Virus record (IMG/VR): IMGVR_UViG_3300017971_007885 | Span: 1-64,000 of that record | Reading direction: 5' to 3' (one strand) | DNA from: a virus | DNA: 64,000 nt | Shown: piece after piece, positions 24,801-32,360 of the stretch | How positions within the stretch are numbered: the stretch's first letter is position 1 | How the letters are laid out: every line of letters begins with the position of its first letter | Program-made: the position numbers and the translations under genes | Notes under the pieces: model-generated | Database searches by the model: none | Seen by the model: the letters and a program-made list of their open reading frames with translations, nothing else | Told to the model about the DNA's origin: nothing

Positions 24801-25738
24801 TGGTGGAAAGGGTAAAGGGATTGTGGCAGGTGGATGGCACGTTGCCCAACTTGGCTTTGATGAAGCTATCTAGTTGGTTGCGCTCTTTGGATTTTGTGCC
24901 GGTATTGCAACGGGTACCGGATCGGTTTACGGCTTACGCATCGGTGATCTTTACTGAGAACAGGCCACGGGTTGAGATGTGGCGGCGGGTGTATGATTTT
25001 GAGGTTGGGGGTAGTGGGTGGGATTTGGCGGGCAGGTTACCGGATGAAGTGGAAGGGTGCGTGCCGGATTACTCGCTTTACGGGATCGGCTATGCCATGG
25101 GGCGGTTGTCTGTGGGGTGTATCCGGGATTGTTCTTTTTGCATTGTGAGGCGGAAAGAGGGGGGATTGAGGCAGGTGGCCCAATTGGGGGACTTGGTACG
25201 CCCAGATAGCAGAAAATTGATGTTATTGGACAACAACTTGTTGGCATTGCCGGGTGTGGTGGGGATATTGGAAGAGATGATCGATCTGGGGTTGCGGGTT
25301 GCCTTCACTCAAGGGTTGGATATTCGGTTAGTGACGCCGGAAATAGCCGAGTTATTGGCCGGGGTGGATTATAGGGCGAACGATTTTAAGCACAAGCGGC
25401 TATTTTTTGCCTTTGATGATATTGGTTTAGAAGAGCGGGTGCGGGCGGGCATTGATCTTTTACTCGGGGCCGGGTTGGATCCGGATACTTTGTCTTTTTA
25501 CGTGTTGGTTGGCTATGATTCTGATTTTGGTTCGGACGTGGCCCGGTGTGAGATATTGCGGGGGTATGGGATCAAGCCTTATGTGATGCGATATCGGAAG
25601 GCTCCGGATTTGAACGCATTGGCCAGGTGGGCGAATGCTTCGCGTGGGTTGTGGCGCATGCCCTTTTCCGAGTATACCCGGACTGAGAGGGTGAAGGTTG
25701 GGGAAGGGCAGGGCTGTTTATTTTCAATAGATGTTTGA
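24773..25738 (+). CDS. Radical SAM protein
   Basis: C116-x3-C120-x2-C123 in SVGCIRDCSFCIVRRKEG is the radical SAM cluster site, followed by a TIM-barrel-like series: LMLLDNNLLALPG, AFTQGLDIRLV, LFFAFDD, LSFYVLVGYDSD. The N-terminal 100 residues resemble a cobalamin-binding-type domain in position, but the histidine loop is not visible. Radical SAM enzymes make a 5'-deoxyadenosyl radical for methylation, thiolation or rearrangement. The substrate cannot be told. Host-derived genes of this sort are often acquired by phages. Confidence 0.8.
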   Translation: MVNGKRVAIVVERVKGLWQVDGTLPNLALMKLSSWLRSLDFVPVLQRVPDRFTAYASVIFTENRPRVEMWRRVYDFEVGGSGWDLAGRLPDEVEGCVPDYSLYGIGYAMGRLSVGCIRDCSFCIVRRKEGGLRQVAQLGDLVRPDSRKLMLLDNNLLALPGVVGILEEMIDLGLRVAFTQGLDIRLVTPEIAELLAGVDYRANDFKHKRLFFAFDDIGLEERVRAGIDLLLGAGLDPDTLSFYVLVGYDSDFGSDVARCEILRGYGIKPYVMRYRKAPDLNALARWANASRGLWRMPFSEYTRTERVKVGEGQGCLFSIDV

Positions 25739-25759
25739 TTGTAAGTAAAGGAGAAAGCG

Positions 25760-26035
25760 ATGGGCAAGAAAGAGAAGCGGTATAGTTCAACCGTTGTTGA
25801 CAGTATGGTAGCGAATGAAGCAAGAAAAGGATCGGATAGTTGTTACGCTTTACCGTGGCCTGATTGGCGTTCGGCTTTTGGTGAGCGAGAGCGGCGATTG
25901 ATCGAGAATTGCCAGGTGTATGCTCAGAACGATCCGGCTGGAATGCCTGGGCATGCATTAGCTTTGATCGTTTCCCAGTTTGCCGACATTTTGGATCAGG
26001 ATAGGGCGAAGTCTAGAAAGCTAAGTGATCAGTAG
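25760..26035 (+). CDS. Small unknown protein (91 aa)
   Basis: Preceded by AAAGGAGAAAGCG before the ATG. Basic start, then a tryptophan-rich middle and a helical end. No family known. Confidence 0.55.
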   Translation: MGKKEKRYSSTVVDSMVANEARKGSDSCYALPWPDWRSAFGERERRLIENCQVYAQNDPAGMPGHALALIVSQFADILDQDRAKSRKLSDQ

Positions 26036-26059
26036 TTTAGTTAGAAATGGCAAAGCAAG

Positions 26060-26344
26060 ATGAAAAGCTGGAGGGATGTTAGCATAATTTTGTTGGTAGC
26101 GGTGTTTTGTACTACATGTGCCGCTCCCACCCCGATCGTGGTCAATGAGCGGGGCACGCCATACCCGATTTTGCAGGTCACCCAGATGGAAGGGAACGTG
26201 AAGCGGGTGATTGATCGGCAAGCGTGTGTGGTGCTCTGGGTTCACAACTATAACAGTGGGGGTGGTGTGGCGGTGTTGCCGGTTGATCAAACGGCTTTGA
26301 ATGTGCCCGAGTGTAATCGGGATAGAGGGAACAGTCATGAATAG
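26060..26344 (+). CDS. Putative lipoprotein (possible outer spanin)
   Basis: Residues 9-22 are hydrophobic and end in VFCTTCAAPTP, which fits a lipobox-like cleavage site before C20 with a proline-rich mature start. Mature part about 75 residues. Phage lipoproteins of this size can be outer spanins that fuse membranes in lysis, or superinfection-exclusion proteins. No inner spanin was recognised beside it. Confidence 0.55.
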   Translation: MKSWRDVSIILLVAVFCTTCAAPTPIVVNERGTPYPILQVTQMEGNVKRVIDRQACVVLWVHNYNSGGGVAVLPVDQTALNVPECNRDRGNSHE

Positions 26345-26750
26345 GAAAAAAGATGTGGATACGGTCATGGGGGTTGAGTTATTGGCTGACCTGGAGAAGC
26401 GGACAGGTCGGGAAGGGGCGTTTCAGTGTAACTATGATGAGGATCGGGCCACGTGTCGGGCGCTCATAGAATGGGTGGGGGTAGATCGGTGGTCGTGGGA
26501 GCGGTTGCGGTTATTGCTTAACTATGTGCATGAGCGGGGGATCCGGTTGGGGGCGGAGCGGTCTAGGGCGGCGATTATGGGGCAGGTATTGGGTGGGTCG
26601 GTGCATCGGGAATTCACCTTGTGGGGTCGTGATTTGACCGGGCTGGACATGGAAGAGTTGCAAGCCTTCTACAATGGGGAGTCGAAGCGGGGACTTGAGC
26701 ATGGGCTTGCCGGGTTTTTGTTGGTGAAGGGGGATCGGGATGGATCTTGA
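26337..26750 (+). CDS. Unknown protein (137 aa)
   Basis: Starts at the ATG at 26337 after AGAGGG, overlapping the lipoprotein stop. Helical and charged, with many arginines. It overlaps the next gene. Not recognised. Confidence 0.5.
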   Translation: MNRKKDVDTVMGVELLADLEKRTGREGAFQCNYDEDRATCRALIEWVGVDRWSWERLRLLLNYVHERGIRLGAERSRAAIMGQVLGGSVHREFTLWGRDLTGLDMEELQAFYNGESKRGLEHGLAGFLLVKGDRDGS

Positions 26751-27210
26751 AGTGATGGGTGGATGGTTACAGTTGGAACATGGGGTGGACGTGCATAGTG
26801 TGGAACATGCGTGGGAAGGGTTGCGGGTAGATGTGCCCATGGGTTGCACCTACGTATTAGCCGGGCAGTTAGCCGCTCCTGAGAAAACTTTAGGTCACAA
26901 GTGGTCCTTTTACATCGTGGCCGGTCAATCTTTTTTGCCCGATCGTTTTACTAGGGGTGATCTAGAGCTTGTGCGGTTAGACATGATATTGAAGGGCCGT
27001 TTCAGCATTAGTCATGATTTGCTGGACTTGGCCAACAGGTTACTAGCGGATGCTTTGGTGTTTGCCGGGTCCGGGATATTTTCAAGGGGCAAGAAGGAAG
27101 AGTGGACCAGGATGGTCAGGGGCTACTTGAGGCGGGCCGGGGTTGAGATACCGGAACCGAACCCCACGATCGAGGACATAAGGGAGGGAGGCGGTTGGGA
27201 TGGTGGATAA
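26740..27210 (+). CDS. Unknown protein (156 aa)
   Basis: Coupled by overlap to both neighbours. Alpha/beta composition; ends in a glycine-rich tail. No motif that identifies it. Confidence 0.5.
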   Translation: MDLEVMGGWLQLEHGVDVHSVEHAWEGLRVDVPMGCTYVLAGQLAAPEKTLGHKWSFYIVAGQSFLPDRFTRGDLELVRLDMILKGRFSISHDLLDLANRLLADALVFAGSGIFSRGKKEEWTRMVRGYLRRAGVEIPEPNPTIEDIREGGGWDGG

Positions 27211-27346
27211 GTGGTGTTTGCCATATGCTGAAGATATGAACTATTGGAAGACTGGCAAGAGTGGGCCGGATGTGTGGATGGAGCGGGCCAAGGTTGAGAT
27301 TATCAAGGCGGGTTGGGTTGTGCTCCAGCAAGCCCACGTTGAATGA
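27200..27346 (+). CDS. Small phage protein (48 aa), possibly truncated
   Basis: The ATG at 27200 is preceded by AAGGGAGGGAGG. It reads CLPYAEDMNYWKTG then PDVWMERAKVEIIKAGWVVL, a pattern I recall from longer phage proteins (YAEDxxYW, PDxWxERAxxEI). A coding-like stretch follows in another frame (27318-27431), so this copy may be frameshifted. Confidence 0.5.
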   Translation: MVDKWCLPYAEDMNYWKTGKSGPDVWMERAKVEIIKAGWVVLQQAHVE

Positions 27347-27431
27347 AGCGGATGGCAAAAGGTGGGGGCCGGGTGCTCCATATGAGGCTTTTAGGCGGAG
27401 TTGCGAGAACATCATAAGGATGTGGCGATGA
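27318..27431 (+). pseudogene. Possible frameshifted tail of the 27200 gene
   Basis: An open frame without ATG (TTG at 27318 or 27339) whose text, ADGKRWGPGAPYEAFRRSC, looks protein-like. It overlaps the next ATG at 27428. Either a tiny gene with a TTG start or the displaced end of the 27200 protein. Confidence 0.3.
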
Positions 27432-27604
27432 TCGAGCGAATTTGGTTTGTGGCATTGGGGGTTATGATCGGCCAGGTGCCGTGGATCGTGTCTATCGCTT
27501 GTGCGTTGTTTTGGCTTTGGCGGCGGCGGTGGCAGGTTGCGTTTTTGGCGGACGTATGTCGTCAACTGATGGTGTGGTTAAAAGAAGATCTTGACACGAT
27601 ATAG
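27428..27604 (+). CDS. Small membrane protein (58 aa)
   Basis: ATG at 27428 just before the TGA of the upstream frame. Residues 4-33 are hydrophobic and probably cross the membrane, followed by WRRRW, a basic anchor. Lysis-related or unknown. Confidence 0.5.
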   Translation: MIERIWFVALGVMIGQVPWIVSIACALFWLWRRRWQVAFLADVCRQLMVWLKEDLDTI

Positions 27605-27614
27605 GGGGATGGTG

Positions 27615-27803
27615 ATGGTACTGGAAAAGATCATGGTGGTTATTGTGTACATCTTTGGCATTTCCGGCATGTATGATGTATGTTACTATGAAGCGGACAT
27701 GCCCAGAGGGGTGGCGCTCTTGTTTGCCTTGGTGTGGCCCATGGGATTGCCGATTTTGGGCGTGTTGTTGCTTATATCTCGGGTAGAGAGGCGGCACTTT
27801 TGA
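27615..27803 (+). CDS. Small membrane protein (62 aa)
   Basis: AGGGGG six bases before the ATG at 27615. Two hydrophobic segments, about residues 5-20 and 33-56, with a charged loop between. Basic end RVERRHF. A holin or antiholin is possible given the SleB-like hydrolase 1.7 kb on. Confidence 0.5.
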   Translation: MVLEKIMVVIVYIFGISGMYDVCYYEADMPRGVALLFALVWPMGLPILGVLLLISRVERRHF

Positions 27804-28120
27804 TGTTCTTTGAGATTGTTTGTCAGTACCACATCTTTCAGGATAAGGTTAGGGCGTTGGCCGGGTTTACGGGAGTGCTTCCGCCCCTGGAGTACCCACG
27901 GGTGCGCTATGAGGATGCCAGGCGGTTAGGATGGTGGCAGACAAGCAACCGGATATTTAGTCAGGATGGAAGATTGGTGTGGATATGCCCTGATTGTGCG
28001 CGGTGGCTTGACGATTACGAGGGCCGTGGACCGTTATGGCAAGCCAGCCGTGGCCTTTTTTACCCGTGGCAAGCCGACACTGGGCGGTTTATGGGTCCGG
28101 ATTATCAATGCGGGGCTTGA
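27803..28120 (+). CDS. Unknown protein with CxxC (105 aa)
   Basis: Starts at the last base of the previous gene's stop. Contains VWICPDCARWLDD, a single CxxC, and aromatic stretches. The stop falls in the first unit of the 27-base tandem repeat. Confidence 0.5.
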   Translation: MFFEIVCQYHIFQDKVRALAGFTGVLPPLEYPRVRYEDARRLGWWQTSNRIFSQDGRLVWICPDCARWLDDYEGRGPLWQASRGLFYPWQADTGRFMGPDYQCGA

Positions 28121-28223
28121 TCTGGGGATACAGGGGCTTGATCCTGGATTGGAGATACAGGGGCTTGATCCTGGATTGGAGATACAGGGGCTTGATCCTG
28201 GATTGGAGATACAGGGGCTTGAT
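28112..28223 (+). repeat. 27-base tandem repeat between genes
   Basis: Three exact 27-base units (28133-28159, 28160-28186, 28187-28213) flanked by a short variant and a partial unit. Each reads from GGGGCTTGATCC to GGAGATACA and loosely resembles the dispersed repeat (CTTGATCCTG and TACAGGG). The last partial unit provides the -35 of the promoter at 28219. Confidence 0.9.
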
Positions 28224-28247
28224 TGATGGGTCATTCCATGGTACAAT
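28219..28247 (+). promoter_or_regulatory. Promoter with extended -10
   Basis: TTGATT (28219-28224), 17-base spacer, TACAAT (28242-28247), preceded by TGG as in the other putative promoters. It lies between the tandem repeat and the 28281 gene. Confidence 0.6.
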
Positions 28248-28280
28248 AGAGACAATCAAGAGCAACGGAAAGTGTGGTGT

Positions 28281-28481
28281 ATGGAAGATCAACTAAAGAG
28301 CATGTTTGATGAGATTCAAGAAGAACAGTTGGTTGAGCTAGAGGCGATGGCTAGGGCGTTATTGGCCAAAGCTGAAGACATGGGGCTTGATTCCATGTCG
28401 ATTTCATGGACCAGGGGGGAAAAGCAACAAGAGCGGGTCTATTACTGGAACCGTCCGGGCCTAGAAACCTTGGAACTGTGA
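28281..28481 (+). CDS. Small acidic helical protein (66 aa)
   Basis: First gene after the promoter at 28219. Residues 1-36 form an acidic amphipathic helix (DEIQEEQLVELEAMARALLAKAED). Unknown. Overlaps the GTG start of the next gene. Confidence 0.5.
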   Translation: MEDQLKSMFDEIQEEQLVELEAMARALLAKAEDMGLDSMSISWTRGEKQQERVYYWNRPGLETLEL

Positions 28482-29449
28482 AGGGCGCAAAGAGGGTTGA
28501 GCGTTGGCAGTTGGCACAACGGCGATCTTTGAACCTGGATCAAAAGATCATCATGTCAACGAAGCGTATAAGGGCGTGGCATGAATGGTTTGATGGCCAG
28601 GTGCACGTATCGTTCTCGGGCGGGTTGGATAGCACTGTTTTGCTTCACTTGGTACGCTCTATCTATCCGGATGTGCCCGCCGTATTTTCAAACACGGGCC
28701 TGGAGTACCCGGAGAACGTGCGTTTTGCCCGTGGCACTGAGAACGTGCATGAGGTTAGGCCGGACAAGAATTTTAGGCGGGTGATCGATGAGTACGGTTA
28801 CCCGGTTGTGAGTAAAAAGATTGCCCAGTATCTTCATGAAGTGCGTATGGCGGGCGATCGCCAAACGGCTACAAAGCGGCTCCGGCTGACCGGCATTCGA
28901 TCGGACGGCACTTTTAGTAAGATGGCCAAGATCCCGGACAAGTGGCTTTACTTGGTAGATGCGCCGTTCAAGATCTCGCATCGGTGTTGCCATTGGCTCA
29001 AGAAACGGCCACTTAGACAGGCTTCAAAGCGGTTTGGGTATCCGTTTGTGGGCACTCGGGCGGATGAATCGAACGAGCGGGAATTAGTGTATCTACAGCT
29101 TGGGTGCAATGCTTACGATACAAAAGCGCCCAGATCCACGCCATTGGCCTTTTGGTTGGACAAGGACATAAAAGAGTACATCAACTTTTTCAATCTGTCC
29201 TATTCGCCTTTGTACGATATGGGTTATGACCGGAGCGGGTGCATGTTTTGCTGTTTTGGCGTGCACTTGGAGAAATATCCGAACCGGTTTCAGAAAATGC
29301 AGAAAACACATCCAAAATGGTGGGACGTGTGCATAAACCGGCTTGGGGTGGGCCGGGTACTGGAGCATATAAACGTGCCTTTTGAGATGCAGGATCAACA
29401 GCTTTCATTTTTTGAACCCAACTATGCCAGGTTAGAAGTGCGGGTATAG
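28478..29449 (+). CDS. PAPS reductase-like PP-loop protein
   Basis: SFSGGLDSTVLLHLV (residues 45-59) is the PP-loop that binds a nucleotide pyrophosphate. NTGLEYPE and the cysteine-rich C-terminal GCMFCCFGVHLEKYPNRF block are typical of phage PAPS-reductase/DndC-like proteins. Some members act in DNA phosphorothioate or other sulfur modification. The GTG at 28478 keeps the family's usual helix before the PP-loop; an ATG at 28553 would remove it. A sulfotransferase, which uses PAPS, lies at 34045. Confidence 0.8.
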   Translation: MKGAKRVERWQLAQRRSLNLDQKIIMSTKRIRAWHEWFDGQVHVSFSGGLDSTVLLHLVRSIYPDVPAVFSNTGLEYPENVRFARGTENVHEVRPDKNFRRVIDEYGYPVVSKKIAQYLHEVRMAGDRQTATKRLRLTGIRSDGTFSKMAKIPDKWLYLVDAPFKISHRCCHWLKKRPLRQASKRFGYPFVGTRADESNERELVYLQLGCNAYDTKAPRSTPLAFWLDKDIKEYINFFNLSYSPLYDMGYDRSGCMFCCFGVHLEKYPNRFQKMQKTHPKWWDVCINRLGVGRVLEHINVPFEMQDQQLSFFEPNYARLEVRV

Positions 29450-29459
29450 GCTTCAAGCC

Positions 29460-29882
29460 ATGGCTATCAGGATCGTGTTGCTTCTTTTACTTGCCGGGAT
29501 CACTCGGGATCAATACGAGCTTGCGCGGATGCTGGATGGTGAAGCCTACGATTGCACGGATAGCTTTTGCCACGAAGCGGCCACATCTTTGATTGACACG
29601 GTATACAACCGGTTGGATCTGGGATGGTGTACCACGGTCAAGGGATGCCTGTTAGCCGGATATTGGGGTTACCTGGAAGCGCCGGAGATTCCCAGTGTGT
29701 GGGCGGTTGAGGCGGCCAAGGATTATCAAAGGTCAGATCGGCGGATCGTGTTTGCTTTCTCGGGTTGTGATTGTGATCGGCTCCAGTTGGATCGGGATTT
29801 GGCTTTGGTTGAGGCTGGACCGTTCTTCTTTTATGGGAATGAGATCGTGCTAGATGGTGGATCGCAACGTGGCGATCCTTAG
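29460..29882 (+). CDS. SleB/CwlJ-like cell-wall hydrolase with signal sequence
   Basis: 140 residues. A hydrophobic start (IRIVLLLLLAGIT) may be an export signal. ARMLDGEAYDC with a candidate catalytic glutamate, then AATSLIDTVYNRLDLG and AVEAAKDYQ follow the pattern of the SleB/CwlJ family (EA, VA-x-VI-x-NR). The family cuts peptidoglycan. It is shorter than most; four cysteines suggest disulfides. Best candidate for an endolysin or virion muralytic enzyme here. Confidence 0.55.
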   Translation: MAIRIVLLLLLAGITRDQYELARMLDGEAYDCTDSFCHEAATSLIDTVYNRLDLGWCTTVKGCLLAGYWGYLEAPEIPSVWAVEAAKDYQRSDRRIVFAFSGCDCDRLQLDRDLALVEAGPFFFYGNEIVLDGGSQRGDP

Positions 29883-29893
29883 TTTGTCGTAAT

Positions 29894-29954
29894 GGCGGGC
29901 ACTGTCAGGGACACCGGGCACCCCCCCTAACCCGATGATCGCCGGGTGCCCGCC
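29894..29954 (+). promoter_or_regulatory. Mutually exclusive hairpins before the terminase genes
   Basis: GTGCCCGCC (29946-29954) can pair with GGCGGGCAC (29894-29902), while GGGTGCCC (29944-29951) can pair with GGGCACCC (29916-29923). Both cannot form at once. No T-run follows, so it may be a switch or partial terminator before the small terminase. Confidence 0.45.
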
Positions 29955-29982
29955 TTACTTAGTAAGCAGTGAGGTATGCTGC

Positions 29983-30567
29983 ATGGTTGCAAAAGGGAGC
30001 CATCTATCTGAAGAGCACAAAAAAAAGCTGTCCGTAGCCTTGCGGGGCAATATGAACCGGCTGGATCACGGGGGCCGTTCTAGCCAGATTAAGGCCGTAC
30101 AACCGGTCAAGTGTGATCAAAACTGTGTACTTTGGGACAAATGCCCCAAAAAGATCGAAACGGGATTATCAATTTGTCCGATGAATCAGGAATTCATGGC
30201 CCTTGCGGACACATTGGCCAATGATGCTTTCTACGACCACCACGCCCTTGCCACGTTTTTATCCAGAGTGCTCCAGGTCCAGGGCACCCGCTTCAGCCGG
30301 GCCGCCTTTATAGAGCAGATGGAAGGCGGGGGCGATTTGGATCCCGAGATCACCAAGTTGGGCCAGGCCGTGGCCGGTGACTTGATGCGATTGGCCAGGT
30401 TAGTAGGCCACGACAAGACGGATCCCAAAACCGTGATTGACGCCAGGCAGGTCCACATACATGAGGGGTTGAACGGGAAGGAACGGGGGCGGGTTCTGGA
30501 GATCATTGCTCAGTTGCGTGAAGTGCATCCGGCGCTTGCAGAATCGATCCTTGAGGAAATTGGCTAA
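29983..30567 (+). CDS. Putative small terminase subunit
   Basis: 194 residues from the ATG at 29983 (GAGG upstream; an ATG at 29935 lies inside the hairpin region). Basic start, a four-cysteine cluster (CDQNCVLWDKCPKK...C) and a helical C-terminal half with a charged tail. It sits two genes before the large terminase, where the small subunit is usual. Small terminases form rings that recognise packaging sites. Assigned by position more than by motif. Confidence 0.55.
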   Translation: MVAKGSHLSEEHKKKLSVALRGNMNRLDHGGRSSQIKAVQPVKCDQNCVLWDKCPKKIETGLSICPMNQEFMALADTLANDAFYDHHALATFLSRVLQVQGTRFSRAAFIEQMEGGGDLDPEITKLGQAVAGDLMRLARLVGHDKTDPKTVIDARQVHIHEGLNGKERGRVLEIIAQLREVHPALAESILEEIG

Positions 30568-32360
30568 TGAGACAATACATACATGGCCTACACGAGCCGG
30601 GGGGCGAACACTTGATGGTCACGAACCCCGGTTTTTTGCTTTTTACCCACGAGTTGGGTCGGGATCCGGGCAACCATAACGGTTTCGACTATACGCCGTG
30701 GACTTCTCAGGGCTTCCAGGTCATTGCCAGGCTCAACCACGGCTATGGGGCGGCCGGCACGATCCCGCTTCCGGCCTACTATGCCGACTTTGCCCAGAGG
30801 GTGCAAAACTTTGCGGCCAACAGCGTGGGGTGTTACCGGTGGATCATTGGCAATGAGCCAAACCACTCACAGGAGCGTCCAGAAGGCCAACCTATTAGGC
30901 CCGCCCAATATGCCGAGTGCTTCAACATGTGCGCCGATGGGATATTATCAATCGGTGGCTATTGGGATGACATCGTGATCCCGGCTCCGGTGGCCGTGTG
31001 GAATGTTGAGACGACCTATCCGGAGAATCCTTCCGGTGATTGGATCAAGTATTTTACTGACCAATTGGCCGGCTGTGATGAAGCTTTGGTGGGCGGCATA
31101 GCCCTTCACACCTACACCCACGGCAGTGATCCCCTTTTGATCGTGTCAGAGCAGACCATGGATCCCCCCTACCAAGATCGCCGGTACCACTTCCGGGCTT
31201 ACCGGGACTTTATGGCCGTTGTGCCCGATCACTTGGCCAGCCGTCCCGTTTACATCACCGAGACAAACCAGAACGGGCCGTGGTTGAATCAAAACAACGG
31301 TTGGATTCAGGCTGCCATGGCTGAAGTGGATGGGTGGAACCAGGTCAACGATCAGGTGATAGAAGCGTGTATTTGTTACCGGTGGCCACGGTATGACCAA
31401 TGGTACATGGATGGTCTTGGCGGGGTCATGCAGGGTTTTCAAGAAGCGGCGGATTTGGGTTATTATGTTGAAGTGAATGGAGATGGAACGATGCCAGATG
31501 AAGAGTGGGTACGAATATACTTGAACGAGTGCACGAACTTTTACGATCAAGATGGTGTTCCGGAGCAGACGATCCCGGTTGGCACCAGGCTTCACTATCG
31601 CCATCGCCTTGAGGGTCAACCGCCAGGGTATTTTCCACGCCCCGAGTTGGATTTGAAGGACCAAGACCTTGGGCATACCGAGTACCACAGCCCACCGAGG
31701 GCGGCAAGCGGTTTGTATATCAGTGCCGAAGGGCAATTTGCATGGGTCACGGACCGGATTCCGGTCACGCCTGGAAAGAAATTGAGGGCTATTATCAAGT
31801 ACATGCACATTTTCCACGAGGGTGGTCAAAATGGTGGTGGTGGTGCTCAACCGGGCATTGTGATGGGTGATGGTCCATTCGGCGGCGAGAACTATATTTG
31901 GCCGGTGAACGAAGACAGCCCATTTGACGATCCCAACATCGTTTATGGACCTTGGCGATCTTCGAGGATCGGAGCGAGCGACTATCTACAGGATCGTGGT
32001 TGGGCGGATCTGGTTGTGGACGATGTTCAGCACGGGGTCAACTTTGTGCGGCTTATTGTTCGGTGCCATTCTGATGTTCAATCATCGTGTGTTTTTCACA
32101 TAGATGACCTGGAGCTATTCATGCTCACAGACGACGATCCGGGCTTGCCCCCCGATCCGCCGGCCGGTGGTGGGGAATGCGATCCGATCTCCAGCGGTGT
32201 GGCAGATTTGGCGTTGGTTATGGCCAAGTCGTTGCTTTTGTTTTCCGACACGGCCAAGGAAGCGGCCAAGCTTTTTCACAACTTGGTGGATGAGTGGATG
32301 CCGGATGCATCCCCTTCTTTTCTTCAGCGAGTAACCCGGTTTTTTACTAGGAAGGGGTAG
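30567..32360 (+). CDS. Glycoside hydrolase-fold protein in the packaging module
   Basis: 597 residues. The first 300 form a (beta/alpha)8-type glycosidase: IGNEPNH gives the likely acid/base E97 and YITETNQNG the nucleophile E232, the clan GH-A spacing of GH5/GH39-like enzymes. Residues 360-520 look like a beta-sandwich carbohydrate-binding domain. A proline/glycine linker leads to a C-terminal helix (residues 545-590). No signal peptide. It starts at the small terminase stop and may be a virion depolymerase. Confidence 0.7.
   Translation: MRQYIHGLHEPGGEHLMVTNPGFLLFTHELGRDPGNHNGFDYTPWTSQGFQVIARLNHGYGAAGTIPLPAYYADFAQRVQNFAANSVGCYRWIIGNEPNHSQERPEGQPIRPAQYAECFNMCADGILSIGGYWDDIVIPAPVAVWNVETTYPENPSGDWIKYFTDQLAGCDEALVGGIALHTYTHGSDPLLIVSEQTMDPPYQDRRYHFRAYRDFMAVVPDHLASRPVYITETNQNGPWLNQNNGWIQAAMAEVDGWNQVNDQVIEACICYRWPRYDQWYMDGLGGVMQGFQEAADLGYYVEVNGDGTMPDEEWVRIYLNECTNFYDQDGVPEQTIPVGTRLHYRHRLEGQPPGYFPRPELDLKDQDLGHTEYHSPPRAASGLYISAEGQFAWVTDRIPVTPGKKLRAIIKYMHIFHEGGQNGGGGAQPGIVMGDGPFGGENYIWPVNEDSPFDDPNIVYGPWRSSRIGASDYLQDRGWADLVVDDVQHGVNFVRLIVRCHSDVQSSCVFHIDDLELFMLTDDDPGLPPDPPAGGGECDPISSGVADLALVMAKSLLLFSDTAKEAAKLFHNLVDEWMPDASPSFLQRVTRFFTRKG

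Noticed and set aside
14565-28223. Tandem repeats at 14565, 22771 and 28112 as possible CRISPR arrays
   Set aside because: The units are directly joined without unique spacers, and two of the three lie in frame inside genes. No cas genes are present.
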